Below, in pieces: positions 12,411 through 20,737 of a DNA stretch of 25,577 bases; positions within the stretch are counted from its first letter, which is position 1, and every line of letters starts with the position of its first letter. The stretch spans positions 1-25,577 of the forward strand of contig CAYGJN010000027.1 in assembly GCA_964350135.1 (NCBI GenBank), read 5' to 3'. The translations under genes were made by a program, and so were the position numbers. The notes under the pieces were generated by a model. That model worked only from the letters and a program-made list of their open reading frames with translations. It made no database searches and was not told the origin of the DNA. Origin of the DNA: CAYGJN01 sp964350135 (GTDB lineage: Bacteria; Bdellovibrionota; Bacteriovoracia; Bacteriovoracales; Bacteriovoracaceae).

Positions 12411-14228
12411 ATGAGCGAAAATACAAGAACTGTTGGTCGTATGTTTTTAGAGCGTGTGAAAAAATCAACCACCGATAATGCCGTGGGATGGTTTGAAGAC
12501 GGCAGTATAAAATTTATTAGTTATAACGAATACAAATCTATTACTCAGGCCATATCAATGGGTCTTCAGGAATTAGGTGTCGGTACAGACTCAAAAGTTT
12601 CTATTTTAAGTAATACTAGAAAAGAATGGAATTATTGTGATTTTGGAATTTTGTTTGCCCGAGGAGTAACCATTCCAATTTATCAAACCTACACTAGCGA
12701 AGAAGTAAAATATATTTTCAATCACTCAGATAGCAAAGTTATTATTGTTGAAAATGATGAACAAATAGAAAAGGTCATTAAAGTTCAAAATGATCTTCCA
12801 AATCTTCAACATCTTATCTACTTTGATAAACCAAACGAAAGCAATCTTAGCAAAATTAAAGATGGTGTAAATGTCTTAAGCTATGACGATCTATATAATC
12901 TGGGTCTTAAAGCAAATAAGGACAAACCTGATTTTTATGAGAAAAATATTCTAGACCAAAAAGAGGATGAGCTCGCTAGTATTATTTATACATCAGGAAC
13001 AACAGGTGAACCCAAGGGTGCAGTTATTACTCAAAGAGCCTTAGCAACAATGCTTTTAAACGTTGAGCAAAGAATGGGGCCGCTTTTTAATACCCAAGAT
13101 CGTACTTTAACCTGGCTTCCGCTTTCTCATGTCTTTGGTCGTTGTGAATCTTTGCTTGGTGTTGTCCTAGGTTGGGAGATGGTTTTTGCTGAAGGGGTTG
13201 ATCAACTTATGAGCAATCTAGCAACTGCAAAACCAACTGTTCTCTTAGCAGTTCCAAGAATTTTTGAAAAAATTTATGCCAAAATAATGGATCAAGTAAA
13301 TTCTGGCTCTCCTGTAAAAAGAGCTCTTTTTAATTGGGCAAAGCATGCCCTCACCTCATACCATGACAAATTAAATGAAGACCTTTCACCTACAACGGCA
13401 GAAATCATTCAAGCAAAACTTGCTTACAAATTAGTTTTTTCTAAAGTTTATGAAAAGTTTGGAGGCCGCGTTCGTTATTTTATCTCCGGAGGCGCACCTA
13501 TATCAATTGAGATTATTAAATTTTTAAGATGTGCAAACTTAGTTATCGTAGAAGGCTATGGTCTTACTGAAACAGTTGCTCCTTGCTGTGTTAACCCTCC
13601 AGAAAAACAAATTCCAGGAACAGTTGGTACCCCTTTAGGGGATGTTCAAATAAAAATCGCTGATGATGGTGAAATCCTTATTAAGTCTGAAGCTATGCTA
13701 AGTGAGTATTATAAAAACCCTGAAGCAACAGCTGAAGCTATTAAAGATGGCTGGTTTTATTCTGGCGATATTGGGGAGTTTGAATCAAGTGGATACCTTA
13801 AGATCACCGATCGAAAAAAAGATATTATTATCACCAGTGGTGGCAAAAATGTTGCCCCTCAAAAAATAGAAAACATGCTTAAGCTTAAAAAGCATATTTC
13901 CCAATCCGTCGTGATTGGAGATAAAAGAAAATATCTAACAGTGCTTATTGGAATAGAAAAAGAGCCTTTTCTTGACGATCTAGTAGAAATGGGGCTTCCT
14001 GAAGACTGCAGCCTTGAAGACATTGCAAAACACGAAAAAACCAAGTCTATTATTGAAGAATACATAGAAGAGGTTAACGAAGAGCTCGCAAGCTTTGAGA
14101 GCATCAAGAAATTTCATATTATCCCAGAAGAGTTCACAGTAGATAACGGGTTTATAACGCCTTCCCTTAAAGTTCGAAAGAAAAACATCATGAAGGCCTA
14201 TGATTCCGCAATTGATGCAATGTATTAA
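12411..14228 (+). CDS. Long-chain acyl-CoA synthetase (AMP-forming)
   Basis: The enzyme activates long-chain fatty acids with ATP and CoA, feeding lipid synthesis or beta-oxidation. At 605 residues it has the AMP-binding superfamily motifs in order: P-loop YTSGTTGEPKG (193-203), LPLSHVFGRCE, RYFISGGAPIS, GYGLTETVAPCCVNPP, the hinge YSGDIGEFESSGYLKITDRKKDIIITSGGKNVAPQKIE, and a C-terminal lid without obvious loss. The long insert and LPLSHVFGR resemble the long-chain (FadD/FAA1-like) branch rather than acetyl-CoA synthetases. It has no signal peptide or membrane helix and probably associates peripherally with the membrane. A -10 TATAAT and an AAAGGG ribosome site precede it. No fatty-acid genes adjoin it, so pathway context is absent. 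Confidence 0.92.
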   Translation: MSENTRTVGRMFLERVKKSTTDNAVGWFEDGSIKFISYNEYKSITQAISMGLQELGVGTDSKVSILSNTRKEWNYCDFGILFARGVTIPIYQTYTSEEVKYIFNHSDSKVIIVENDEQIEKVIKVQNDLPNLQHLIYFDKPNESNLSKIKDGVNVLSYDDLYNLGLKANKDKPDFYEKNILDQKEDELASIIYTSGTTGEPKGAVITQRALATMLLNVEQRMGPLFNTQDRTLTWLPLSHVFGRCESLLGVVLGWEMVFAEGVDQLMSNLATAKPTVLLAVPRIFEKIYAKIMDQVNSGSPVKRALFNWAKHALTSYHDKLNEDLSPTTAEIIQAKLAYKLVFSKVYEKFGGRVRYFISGGAPISIEIIKFLRCANLVIVEGYGLTETVAPCCVNPPEKQIPGTVGTPLGDVQIKIADDGEILIKSEAMLSEYYKNPEATAEAIKDGWFYSGDIGEFESSGYLKITDRKKDIIITSGGKNVAPQKIENMLKLKKHISQSVVIGDKRKYLTVLIGIEKEPFLDDLVEMGLPEDCSLEDIAKHEKTKSIIEEYIEEVNEELASFESIKKFHIIPEEFTVDNGFITPSLKVRKKNIMKAYDSAIDAMY

Positions 14229-14240
14229 CAAATGAGAATA

Positions 14241-14269
14241 TTGACGTTTGGGGTCTAAAAACCTATAAA
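14241..14269 (+). promoter_or_regulatory. Sigma-70 promoter of rpoZ
   Basis: TTGACG (14241-14246), a 17-bp spacer and TATAAA (14264-14269) closely match the sigma-70 consensus. Transcription should start near 14276. AAGGA (14290-14294) lies 6 bp before ATG 14301. Confidence 0.8.
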
Positions 14270-14300
14270 GTACCGCTAATCAAAAAAATAAGGATTCTCA

Positions 14301-14513
14301 ATGGCCCGTGTAACAATTGAAGACTGCTTGGAAAGAGTTGAAAACCGATATGAGCTTGTTCACCTAGCTACAAAACGTGTAAAGCAACTAAAAGAAGGTG
14401 CAGATCCACTTGTTCGCTCTAGAAACAAAGAAATTGTAACGGCATTACGAGAAATCGCACAAGATAAAGTAATTCACGCACCTGTGGAAGAATACGATTC
14501 AGAAGAATTCTAA
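14301..14513 (+). CDS. rpoZ: RNA polymerase omega subunit
   Basis: Omega helps assemble and stabilise RNA polymerase by chaperoning beta-prime. The 70-residue protein starts MARVTIEDCLERVENRYELVHLATKRVKQL, the conserved omega core: the V-T-x-E-D-C-L start, the N-R-F/Y-E-L-V turn, and the A-x-K-R-x-x-Q-L helix. KEIVTALREIAQDKV follows, with an acidic tail EEYDSEEF. Length is typical of short omega proteins. The gene has its own strong promoter and does not seem coupled to the acyl-CoA synthetase 72 bp upstream. The spoT and gmk genes that often neighbour rpoZ are absent. Confidence 0.93.
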   Translation: MARVTIEDCLERVENRYELVHLATKRVKQLKEGADPLVRSRNKEIVTALREIAQDKVIHAPVEEYDSEEF

Positions 14514-14612
14514 ACAGTAGCAATTCAGCCCCACTCTTATTGTAAGATTTACATATAAACCTTTGGTTCTAAAGGGAAATTCTTACATTTAATCATAACT
14601 CCACTTAGTAAA

Positions 14613-14641
14613 TTCACAATCAACTTCATTTATTGCATTAT
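14613..14641 (+). promoter_or_regulatory. Possible sigma-70 promoter of the M6-type protease gene
   Basis: TTCACA (14613-14618), a 17-bp spacer and CATTAT (14636-14641) resemble -35 and -10 elements. AAGGAG (14671-14676) serves as ribosome site for ATG 14687. A small hairpin (AGTGA/TCACT, 14643-14657) lies in the predicted leader. Nothing else is seen in this 173-bp spacer. Confidence 0.4.
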
Positions 14642-14686
14642 GAGTGACCTTTTCACTGAGGCTAATTTTTAAGGAGAGAGAACCCT

Positions 14687-17626
14687 ATGAAACTCATTTC
14701 AATTTTATTGCTAGCTTTACTTGTATCTTGCTCGCAAAGAGAAGATGTAAAACCAGCTACAAACCCCAAAGCTCAGCAACTCGCAAAGCTTTCTTCACAT
14801 ATCTCAGAGCTTAAATCTAAAAATGAAAGAGATCATAATCACGGACCAGAAGAAATTCTTGGGCTTGAAGAAAAACTAATGCAAAAAAGACTTGAAGGCT
14901 CACTTGCTTATGTGAACCATGACAACTTGGCCGTCAAAGGAGCTCTTGAAGGTCATACAAAAGTGTATGAATTCAAAGGTGAATATAAAGTGATGGTAAT
15001 TCCCGTTCAATTTTCTGATGAAGAAATGGCGGACCCAAGCTTTTTTAAAGAAAACACTGATGGAGTTGTTCCTGCTCAAGAGTATATTTTTGGAAAAGAT
15101 AAAAACTCAATGGCCCAATACTATCTTCATGCTTCTATGGGTAAGCTAAAAGTTAAAGGTGAAGTTACTCCTATCGTAACAGTTAACGGTACATTAAAAG
15201 ATTATGGTGAAGCTGTTCAGGGTGGGAGCGATAAAAATGCAAGAGGCTTAGTTGTTGACGCCCTTGTAAAACTAAAACAAATTAAAACAGATACAAATTG
15301 GTGGTACCAATTTGATGAATGGGACTTAAATGATTACGACCAAGATAAAAACTTTCACGAAGCTGATGGTTTTGTAGATGCAGTTGTTCTTATCTACGCC
15401 GGTAAAAGTCAAGCATCATGCCAAAGAGCTTTTGATCCAGATGGAGAAAGACCTGCTTCTTCTGATGTTCCAGAAGGACCTCAAAAACTTGCAGCAGTTG
15501 AGTGCTTTAATAGAATCTGGCCTCATAGATGGTCAATTCACTTAAGCGAAAGTCATCCAGAGTACTCAAAACAAGGTCCAATTATTGAAGGCACAAGAAG
15601 ACCAAGTATGGGCGGATTAAAAATTGCCGATGATCTTTTTGCGGTTGATTATAATATGCAATCTGAGTTTTCAGATCGCTCAACATTTATTCATGAGTTT
15701 GGTCACTCTCTAACTCTTCCAGATATCTATTCTTCAGGGAAAGGTAACTCTACAGGGCAATGGGAGATTATGAGTTCCAATTCAAATCTACAGGCCCAGG
15801 AATTTTCAAGCTTTTCTAAGATAAGTCTTGGATGGTTAAAGCCTAAAGTTGTTAAGCAAGGAACGACAACCTCTGCATATCTTGGTGCTTATAATTTTCT
15901 TTCTCATAATCAAAGAGAAGATCTTTTTAATTTTGACGGACCTCTATCAGTAGAAGATCTTATTGATGGCAGAACACAAGATGTATCAATTGTTTCACAA
16001 ACCCCTCGTTTTGATGAACCTGTTTATAGATCACTTGCAATCATAACAGACCCAACGATTGAAGAAGTCGCTATTGTAGAAGATAAGTTTGGTGATAATA
16101 ATATTACTGCTTATTCATCCAGATTTGACGGTGATTCTAGGTCCGTTAAGGTAAGCCTAACAGTTCCTGAAACCGGAGATGCAACTCTTAAGTTTGATAC
16201 AATTTATCATATTGAAACGGAAACGAACTTCAAGTCTAAAACAAACAAAGAAATTAAAGTTGTTGTGGATTATGACCTAGGCAAAGTGATTATAGACGGA
16301 GAAACAAAAGAAGAACTAAGAACAATCTCTGGAGATAATAATTACGATACTCTTAACGAAATGAATCCTATATGTGAAGCAACTCGAGTTCTTGAACTTA
16401 GAGAGAAGCTAATCAATAATGGAGACTTAGATGAAGCAGAGAAGCTAGAGTTTACTCTTAAAACAAATACCTGCCAAAAACCAACTTGGGTTACTAAAGA
16501 ATACGACTTATCTGACAAAAGAGGCCAAACAGTTGAAGTAGAGATTAACCTCACAACTGATGGTGGTTATACTGAGTTTGGTGTACTAGTTGATAATATC
16601 AGATTAGGCTCCGAGCTTATTGATTTTCAAGATAAGAAAAACCTTGGAACTTTTAAAGCTCTTAAAGGCGGTAGTGACGAGGCTAAATACCAACAATTTT
16701 ATCTTATGGAGTACAGAACTCCAGGGGAAAATTTTCAAGATCAAGGACTAAGCCTTTCTTACAATATGGACAATAATATCTCTGATACACAATCTGTTTT
16801 TATAAACAGTGATAAAAGCTTAAAAGATAGATTCAGACTTTTAGAGGCTAGCTATCAGCCTGGCGTTGTGGTTTGGTATTTTAATAATAAATTTGATCGC
16901 CGCTCAAACAATGCTCATGGACAAAAAGGAAAAGGTTACTACCTAGTTCTTAATAGTAAAGTTCAAGAAATGATTCTCCCTGGTGGAATCTTTGATAATG
17001 TTTTAACAGATAATGGTGAGTATGACCCTGAAAGCGACGCTCACAAAGCATTAGAGACTGAACAACAAAGACTTTTCGTATGCTTTGCTTGGAGGGATTA
17101 TTATGTTTACCAAAACGGCTCTGAAGAAAACTGTAATGATGTAGCTGACCTTGATTATATTTCAAGCCTTACTCTCAATGGTAAAAGATTACAATATAGA
17201 AGAGAGCGCTTTAACGAGCTTCTACCAATCAAGCGTTACTCTACATATGGTGTTGGAAAACCATTTAGAAGTTCTCCCGCTATGAGAACAAGTCTTTCTG
17301 CTTTTAGACCTGAAGGTTCTCCCGCGGTTAAACCTTTTAAGGTTTATAAAAGAGATGGACAAGAAATGGTTTTAGATACTGATCTAACAAATAATCAAAA
17401 GTCCTATGAAGCAGTATCAAGCTTTAAAGATGCTAATTCTAAATTAACCGATAACGATCGTTTTCATGGTGATTCGGTTGTTGTAGAGAAAAAAGGACTA
17501 AGCTTTAAAGTTGTAAAACCTTCACCAAGAGTAGAAGCTCTCTACTCTAGAGATGAGCCTGCTGATAGTAGTGCAAATTACTATAGAAGACCTAGAGCTA
17601 AAGTACTTATTGACTGGGAAGAGTGA
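14687..17626 (+). CDS. M6 (immune inhibitor A-like) zinc metalloprotease lipoprotein
   Basis: This 979-residue protein begins with a lipoprotein signal (lipobox LVSC, Cys15), so it is anchored to the inner or outer membrane. The catalytic region has the M6-like pattern: KVMVIPVQFSDEEM (101-114), AQYYLHASMGKLKVKGEV (143-160), and the zinc motif HEFGHSLTLPD with H336, E337, H340 and D346, followed by a likely Met-turn in QWEIMSSN. M6 members such as immune inhibitor A cleave host antimicrobial proteins. Here prey or environmental protein is a plausible target (inference). The ~600 residues after the catalytic domain are beta-rich, with TVEVEINLTTDGGYTEFGVLVDN resembling an immune-inhibitor-type beta domain. 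A bidirectional terminator follows. Confidence 0.85.
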   Translation: MKLISILLLALLVSCSQREDVKPATNPKAQQLAKLSSHISELKSKNERDHNHGPEEILGLEEKLMQKRLEGSLAYVNHDNLAVKGALEGHTKVYEFKGEYKVMVIPVQFSDEEMADPSFFKENTDGVVPAQEYIFGKDKNSMAQYYLHASMGKLKVKGEVTPIVTVNGTLKDYGEAVQGGSDKNARGLVVDALVKLKQIKTDTNWWYQFDEWDLNDYDQDKNFHEADGFVDAVVLIYAGKSQASCQRAFDPDGERPASSDVPEGPQKLAAVECFNRIWPHRWSIHLSESHPEYSKQGPIIEGTRRPSMGGLKIADDLFAVDYNMQSEFSDRSTFIHEFGHSLTLPDIYSSGKGNSTGQWEIMSSNSNLQAQEFSSFSKISLGWLKPKVVKQGTTTSAYLGAYNFLSHNQREDLFNFDGPLSVEDLIDGRTQDVSIVSQTPRFDEPVYRSLAIITDPTIEEVAIVEDKFGDNNITAYSSRFDGDSRSVKVSLTVPETGDATLKFDTIYHIETETNFKSKTNKEIKVVVDYDLGKVIIDGETKEELRTISGDNNYDTLNEMNPICEATRVLELREKLINNGDLDEAEKLEFTLKTNTCQKPTWVTKEYDLSDKRGQTVEVEINLTTDGGYTEFGVLVDNIRLGSELIDFQDKKNLGTFKALKGGSDEAKYQQFYLMEYRTPGENFQDQGLSLSYNMDNNISDTQSVFINSDKSLKDRFRLLEASYQPGVVVWYFNNKFDRRSNNAHGQKGKGYYLVLNSKVQEMILPGGIFDNVLTDNGEYDPESDAHKALETEQQRLFVCFAWRDYYVYQNGSEENCNDVADLDYISSLTLNGKRLQYRRERFNELLPIKRYSTYGVGKPFRSSPAMRTSLSAFRPEGSPAVKPFKVYKRDGQEMVLDTDLTNNQKSYEAVSSFKDANSKLTDNDRFHGDSVVVEKKGLSFKVVKPSPRVEALYSRDEPADSSANYYRRPRAKVLIDWEE

Positions 17627-17650
17627 TCCCACAGACTTATAGAATTGAAT

Positions 17651-17678
17651 AAAAAAGCCTCCGAATGGAGGCTTTTTT
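17651..17678. terminator. Bidirectional terminator shared by the M6 protease and lon genes
   Basis: A perfect 12-bp stem (17651-17662 with 17667-17678) has loop GAAT and core GCCTCC/GGAGGC. It is flanked by A-tract on the left and T-tract on the right, so it works on both strands. It overlaps the lon TAA stop at 17677-17679. Confidence 0.92.
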
Positions 17679-20151
17679 ATTTATTTAAGGCGACTTTTAA
17701 AACATCATCAAAATGCTCAACAGGATAAAACTTAAGCCCTTTTCTATGGCGCTCAGGTACCTCTGTTAAATCTTTCGCATTTTCCTTTGGAAGTATAATT
17801 GTCTTGATACCTGCTCTTTTAGCGGCCAAGACTTTTTCTTTGATTCCACCAACTGGTAGGACTTTTCCAGTAAGACTTAACTCTCCAGTCATAGCAAGTC
17901 CAGCCTTCACTCTTTTATTTTTAGCTAGCGAGTACATGGCCAATGCCATTGTTATACCAGCACTAGGACCATCCTTAGGAGTCGCTCCTGCAGGAAGATG
18001 AAGGTGAACCTCATGTGTTGAAAGAAAGTCTTTTGGCTCGCTATCGGCCTGTACAGAAGGCTTAGGAGCTGATTTTTGTGAAGTCTTAGACTTCGTTTTC
18101 TTTTTTCTATTTCCGTTAGGCTTATTCATATCTTCTTGAAGCATTTTTTGAACATAACTATAGGCAATATTAGCTGACTCATTCATCACATCCCCAAGCT
18201 GTCCTGTAAGCTTAAAACCCTTGCCTTCAAGTGGGATTGTTTCAATCTGAAGAATATCTCCTCCATAGCCAGTCCAAGCTAGCCCTGTAACGATACCTGG
18301 CTGCTGAGATTTTTCAGCTTTGTCTGAACTAAAAACTTTAGGGCCTAAATGTTTTGCAAGACTTTCTGGAGTAGGTGTAAATTTTTTCGCTCTTCTCGAG
18401 TTTACTTTTTGATAGGCTGCAATTCTGCAAAGTTTTGCAATCATTTGCTCCATCACCCTAACACCAGGCTCTCTAGCATAATCTTCAATGAGTTTTTTCA
18501 TAACAGCTTTTGTTAAAGAAAATTCTTTGGCCGTTAAACCGTGCTTTTTAAGTTGCTTAGGAATAACCCACTTGGTTGCTATAGAGAGTTTTTCTTCTAA
18601 TGTATAACCAGCAAGATCAATAACTTCCATTCTGTCATATAAAGGCTCAGGAATATCTTCAATATAGTTTGCTGTTGCAATAAAAAGCACTCTTGATAAG
18701 TCAAAAGATGTATCAAGGTAATTATCTATAAATGTAGAGTTTTGTTCTGGATCTAAAACTTCAAGAAGAGCAGATGCAGGGTCACCCTGAAAGCTATGCC
18801 CAAGTTTATCTATCTCATCCAACATAATAACAGGATTGTTTACATCAACCCTTTTAAGGGCCTGAAGTAATTTACCAGGCATGGCACCAATATAGGTTCT
18901 TCTATGTCCTTTAATTTCAGCTTCATCTCTCATACCACCAAGGCTAAAGCGATAAAATTTTCTACCAAGAGATTCTGCAATACTTTTACCAAGACTTGTT
19001 TTACCAACACCCGGAGGGCCCGCAAGACAAAGTATCGTTCCATCGTAATCTGGCTTTAATTGTCTCACGGCTAAAAATTCTAAAATTCTTTGCTTTGGTT
19101 TTTCTAATCCGTAATGATCTTTTTCCAAAATCTTTTTAGCTTTAGAAATATCTCTATTATCTTGTGTTGACTTGCTCCAAGGAAGATCTACTAGCCACTG
19201 CAAGTACGTTCTTGTCACATTATATTCTGGAGAGCTATCAGGAATACTTTCTAACCTATCAAGTTCCTCGTTTGCAATCTTTAATGCTTCCTCTTCCATT
19301 CCAGCTTCTTCAATAAGAGCTGCAAATTTTTTCACATCCTTGGCCTTATCATCTTCATCCATGCCAAGTTCATTACGAATTACTTTAAGTTGCTCTCTTA
19401 AAAAATACTCACGCTGGTACTTATTAACTTTATCATTTACTTCATCTGTTATTTTCTTTTGAATATCAGCGACATCTTTTTCTCTACGCAAGTAAACAAG
19501 AAGCTTTGCAAAACGCTTTTTAACAATAAGAGTTTCAATAAAGTCTTGAGCTTCTGGAATATCTAATGAAAGTGCAAATGCAACAAGATCGGCAAGAGCT
19601 CCTGCACTCGGCGAATTAATCATTGCAAGCTTCATCTCTTCATTAAAATATGGATTAATCTCACCAAGTTTTTTAACCTGATTAATTACACTTCTTGTAT
19701 ATGCATCTAACTCTTCGTCAGGTTCAGCAATATCTTCAAAAATTTCAGGTCTTATGACCAGTAAAGGATCCTCTGATAAAAACTCATCAACTCTATAACG
19801 TCTAAGTCCATGAACTAATACATTCACTGAACCATCGGGTAGCCTTAGTTTTTTTACAACTTTACAAAGCACACCTACCTTATAAATGTCCTTAGAGCTG
19901 ACTTGAGCGTCTTCATCAAAGTCTTCTTCATCATCTTTGAATTTTACAAGGTTTAGGGCCAAGTAACTTGATTGAGTAATATAACGATCAAGGTCTTTGG
20001 TATAACGTTCTTCAGAAAGTATAATTGGTGCAATCATTCCTGGAAAAATAGGACTGTTGATTATTGGAATAACGACAATCTCATTTGGTATCTTTCTTGG
20101 AAGTTCTGCATCTACTTCCTGAATCATTGCTTTTTCTAATTCATCACTCAA
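17677..20151 (-). CDS. lon: ATP-dependent protease Lon (LonA)
   Basis: Lon is a hexameric AAA+ serine protease that degrades misfolded and regulatory proteins in the cytoplasm. The 824 residues show the N-terminal substrate domain from IVVIPIINSPIFPGMIAPI, a coiled region (YQREYFLREQLKVIRNELG), Walker A GPPGVGKT (378-385), Walker B VIMLDEIDK (441-449), sensor regions, and the protease domain with catalytic Ser730 in PKDGPSAG and Lys771 in GGIKEKVLAAKRAG. An extra Lys/Ser/Pro-rich insert of about 35 residues (~676-710, KKKTKSKTSQKSAPKP) interrupts the protease domain between MLQEDM and STHEVHLHLPAG. The start is TTG 20151, backed by GAGGAG 6 bp upstream (complement of 20158-20163). The next in-frame ATG would remove part of the N-terminus. 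No heat-shock type promoter was found in the 70-bp leader. Confidence 0.97.
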   Translation of the reverse strand: MSDELEKAMIQEVDAELPRKIPNEIVVIPIINSPIFPGMIAPIILSEERYTKDLDRYITQSSYLALNLVKFKDDEEDFDEDAQVSSKDIYKVGVLCKVVKKLRLPDGSVNVLVHGLRRYRVDEFLSEDPLLVIRPEIFEDIAEPDEELDAYTRSVINQVKKLGEINPYFNEEMKLAMINSPSAGALADLVAFALSLDIPEAQDFIETLIVKKRFAKLLVYLRREKDVADIQKKITDEVNDKVNKYQREYFLREQLKVIRNELGMDEDDKAKDVKKFAALIEEAGMEEEALKIANEELDRLESIPDSSPEYNVTRTYLQWLVDLPWSKSTQDNRDISKAKKILEKDHYGLEKPKQRILEFLAVRQLKPDYDGTILCLAGPPGVGKTSLGKSIAESLGRKFYRFSLGGMRDEAEIKGHRRTYIGAMPGKLLQALKRVDVNNPVIMLDEIDKLGHSFQGDPASALLEVLDPEQNSTFIDNYLDTSFDLSRVLFIATANYIEDIPEPLYDRMEVIDLAGYTLEEKLSIATKWVIPKQLKKHGLTAKEFSLTKAVMKKLIEDYAREPGVRVMEQMIAKLCRIAAYQKVNSRRAKKFTPTPESLAKHLGPKVFSSDKAEKSQQPGIVTGLAWTGYGGDILQIETIPLEGKGFKLTGQLGDVMNESANIAYSYVQKMLQEDMNKPNGNRKKKTKSKTSQKSAPKPSVQADSEPKDFLSTHEVHLHLPAGATPKDGPSAGITMALAMYSLAKNKRVKAGLAMTGELSLTGKVLPVGGIKEKVLAAKRAGIKTIILPKENAKDLTEVPERHRKGLKFYPVEHFDDVLKVALNK

Positions 20152-20221
20152 AGGTTTCTCCTCATTTTGAGATAAGTGCTAAAGATAACATGGTATCAAT
20201 TAAAAGAAATGCAAGTGGAAG

Positions 20222-20695
20222 CTAGCGCTTTAGGTCAATTACTAAACGCGCAGGATTTTTCAAATAGAAAATATCTGCAGTGACCTTATCTTTAAACTTG
20301 AGCTCTAGTGAGAGTGATTCAGCACTCAATGGGTAGAAGTCTAAGTTTTTGATATGGCGGCTATTCCCTGGAAACTTAACATTGTCCTTCATGCCTGTAT
20401 CAAAGAAGTCCAAATATAGCTTCTTCTCTCCAGGAGAAAGATAGCCGTAGATCTTAGGAATATCAGAAGATGAAAAGTCAAAAACGACTCTCTCATATCC
20501 CTGGGCACTTGAAAAAGAGTGTCTCACATTTAAAAGTTGAGCACTGACTTTTTTATTACCTGTGTGAAAGATACCTTTTTCCAAATAGATAGACTTCTTA
20601 TCCCCATCTATTCTCCAAAGTCTCTCTTTTTGCAGGTCTTGTGCAATAGTAAACTGAGATACAAATAAGCAAAGTAATAAAAATTTAATTTTCAT
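20222..20695 (-). CDS. Exported AMIN-like domain protein
   Basis: From ATG 20695 the protein is ~157 residues with a signal peptide (MKIKFLLLCLFVSQFTIA-Q). The mature part is a single beta-rich domain containing VSAQLLNVRHSFSSAQGYERVVFDFSS, KKLYLDFFDTG and the ending YLKNPARLVIDLKR. The ending resembles AMIN domains (NP-x-R-L-V-I-D-L), which place cell-wall amidases and secretins on peptidoglycan. No catalytic domain is attached, so the protein is probably a periplasmic or envelope accessory factor. The frame extends to a TTG at 20731 (12 more residues). This is disfavoured because it moves the signal peptide inward and has no ribosome site; ATG 20695 also has only a weak one. It lies 42 bp behind the matrixin gene and 70 bp before lon, all on the same strand. 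Confidence 0.7.
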   Translation of the reverse strand: MKIKFLLLCLFVSQFTIAQDLQKERLWRIDGDKKSIYLEKGIFHTGNKKVSAQLLNVRHSFSSAQGYERVVFDFSSSDIPKIYGYLSPGEKKLYLDFFDTGMKDNVKFPGNSRHIKNLDFYPLSAESLSLELKFKDKVTADIFYLKNPARLVIDLKR

Positions 20696-20737
20696 ATAGC
20701 TTATTATGATTGCTAAAGGCCGAAAAACCAATAGTTT

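Noticed and set aside
20152..20221. Heat-shock promoter or CIRCE element before lon
   Set aside because: I found no sigma-32-like pair and no CIRCE inverted repeat in the 70-bp spacer.
20696..20731. TTG start adding 12 residues to the AMIN-like protein
   Set aside because: No ribosome site, and the extension would place the signal peptide inside the chain; ATG 20695 starts a clean signal peptide.
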